This document shows, in pieces, positions 5,145 through 5,323 of a stretch of DNA of 5,323 nucleotides. How positions within the stretch are numbered: the stretch's first letter is position 1; the number at the start of each line of letters is the position of its first letter. The stretch is taken from positions 1 to 5,323 of the forward strand of contig JACOVZ010000063.1 of NCBI GenBank assembly GCA_016177065.1, written 5' to 3'. A program made the position numbers and the translations under genes. Source of the stretch: Candidatus Wildermuthbacteria bacterium. Its GTDB lineage: Bacteria > Patescibacteriota > Minisyncoccia > Minisyncoccales > UBA10102. Below the pieces are notes generated by a model that saw only the letters and a list, made by a program, of their open reading frames with translations, was not told the origin of the DNA and searched no databases.

Positions 5145-5323
5145 ATGACGAACGCCATTAAAATCCGCGGAGCCAGAGTGCATAACTTAAAGAACATTGA
5201 CGTGGATATTCCCAAGGGCAAGCTTGTGGTTATCACAGGGCTGTCTGGATCCGGGAAAAGCTCGCTTGCGTTTGATACCTTGTACGCAGAAGGCCAGAGA
5301 AGATATGTTGAGAGCTTGTCTGC
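5145..5323 (+). CDS. uvrA: UvrA, damage-sensing ATPase of nucleotide excision repair, 5' part (runs off the right edge)
   Basis: Fifty-nine codons are visible. [13 protein letters not shown] (6-18) is the conserved UvrA opening. GLSGSGKSS (33-41) is the first Walker A (P-loop), and [18 protein letters not shown] (43-60, the last codon cut by the edge) is nearly invariant in UvrA. UvrA dimers find distorted DNA and load UvrB, after which UvrC cuts. The ATG at 5145 is placed exactly where the family starts. The leader before it is predicted to be about 8 nt with no ribosome site, so initiation may be leaderless-like. UvrA is normally over 900 aa, so only the extreme N-terminus is here. uvrC lies about 1 kb to the left on the opposite strand. 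Confidence 0.97.
   Translation, partial: MTNAIKIRGARVHNLKNIDVDIPKGKLVVITGLSGSGKSSLAFDTLYAEGQRRYVESLS

Noticed and set aside
5097..5150. SOS/LexA operator at uvrA
   Set aside because: Neither the proteobacterial (CTGT-N8-ACAG) nor the Gram-positive (GAAC-N4-GTTC) pattern is present. Isolated CTGT and GAAC half-sites have no partner.

Overview
The window looks like chromosomal DNA from a small-genome bacterium, most likely the Candidate Phyla Radiation (Patescibacteria, Parcubacteria-like). This rests on family style rather than a marker gene. The clues are a shortened UvrC, a peptidoglycan-binding domain of the 'DPxxYPEGxVSGxFG' type with a cysteine pair, a stand-alone LAGLIDADG gene, very tight gene packing, and repair genes that seem to have almost no 5' leader. 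TGA is used as a stop (uvrC and the holin-like gene), so the code is standard in that respect.

Left arm (1-4073, minus strand). Read in transcription order, this is one compact operon: a shortened uvrC; a 109-aa four-helix membrane protein resembling PF04020 (Phage_holin_4_2/YvlD-like), 13 bp later; secG, overlapping by ATGA; a 656-aa membrane-anchored family 5 solute-binding protein with a peptidoglycan-binding domain inserted in it, whose ATG directly abuts the secG stop; and, 6 bp further on, the 5' part of an AT-rich LAGLIDADG homing endonuclease gene that leaves the window. uvrC has its own promoter, with a consensus DnaA box between the -35 and -10 positions.

Centre (4074-5096). A 13-bp hairpin terminator ends a 77-aa two-helix membrane protein gene of unknown function (minus strand). 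Its promoter is back to back with a strong plus-strand promoter (perfect -35, extended -10), with 3 bp between the two -35 boxes. The plus-strand promoter drives a 163-aa protein that is essentially the N-terminal domain of a GspE/PilB type ATPase with no ATPase attached. That gene has its own Shine-Dalgarno and a textbook intrinsic terminator, so it appears to be a complete monocistronic gene and not a remnant.

Right edge (5097-5323, plus strand). A promoter directly after the terminator drives the start of uvrA, which runs off the window. uvrA and uvrC are therefore divergent, about 1.07 kb apart, and flank two small genes. Functionally the window combines nucleotide excision repair (uvrA, uvrC) with cell-envelope functions (secG, the peptidoglycan-tethered binding protein, the small membrane proteins and the pilus/secretion-ATPase-like domain). 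There is no rRNA, tRNA, CRISPR array or insertion sequence, and no gene-free stretch longer than 300 bases.
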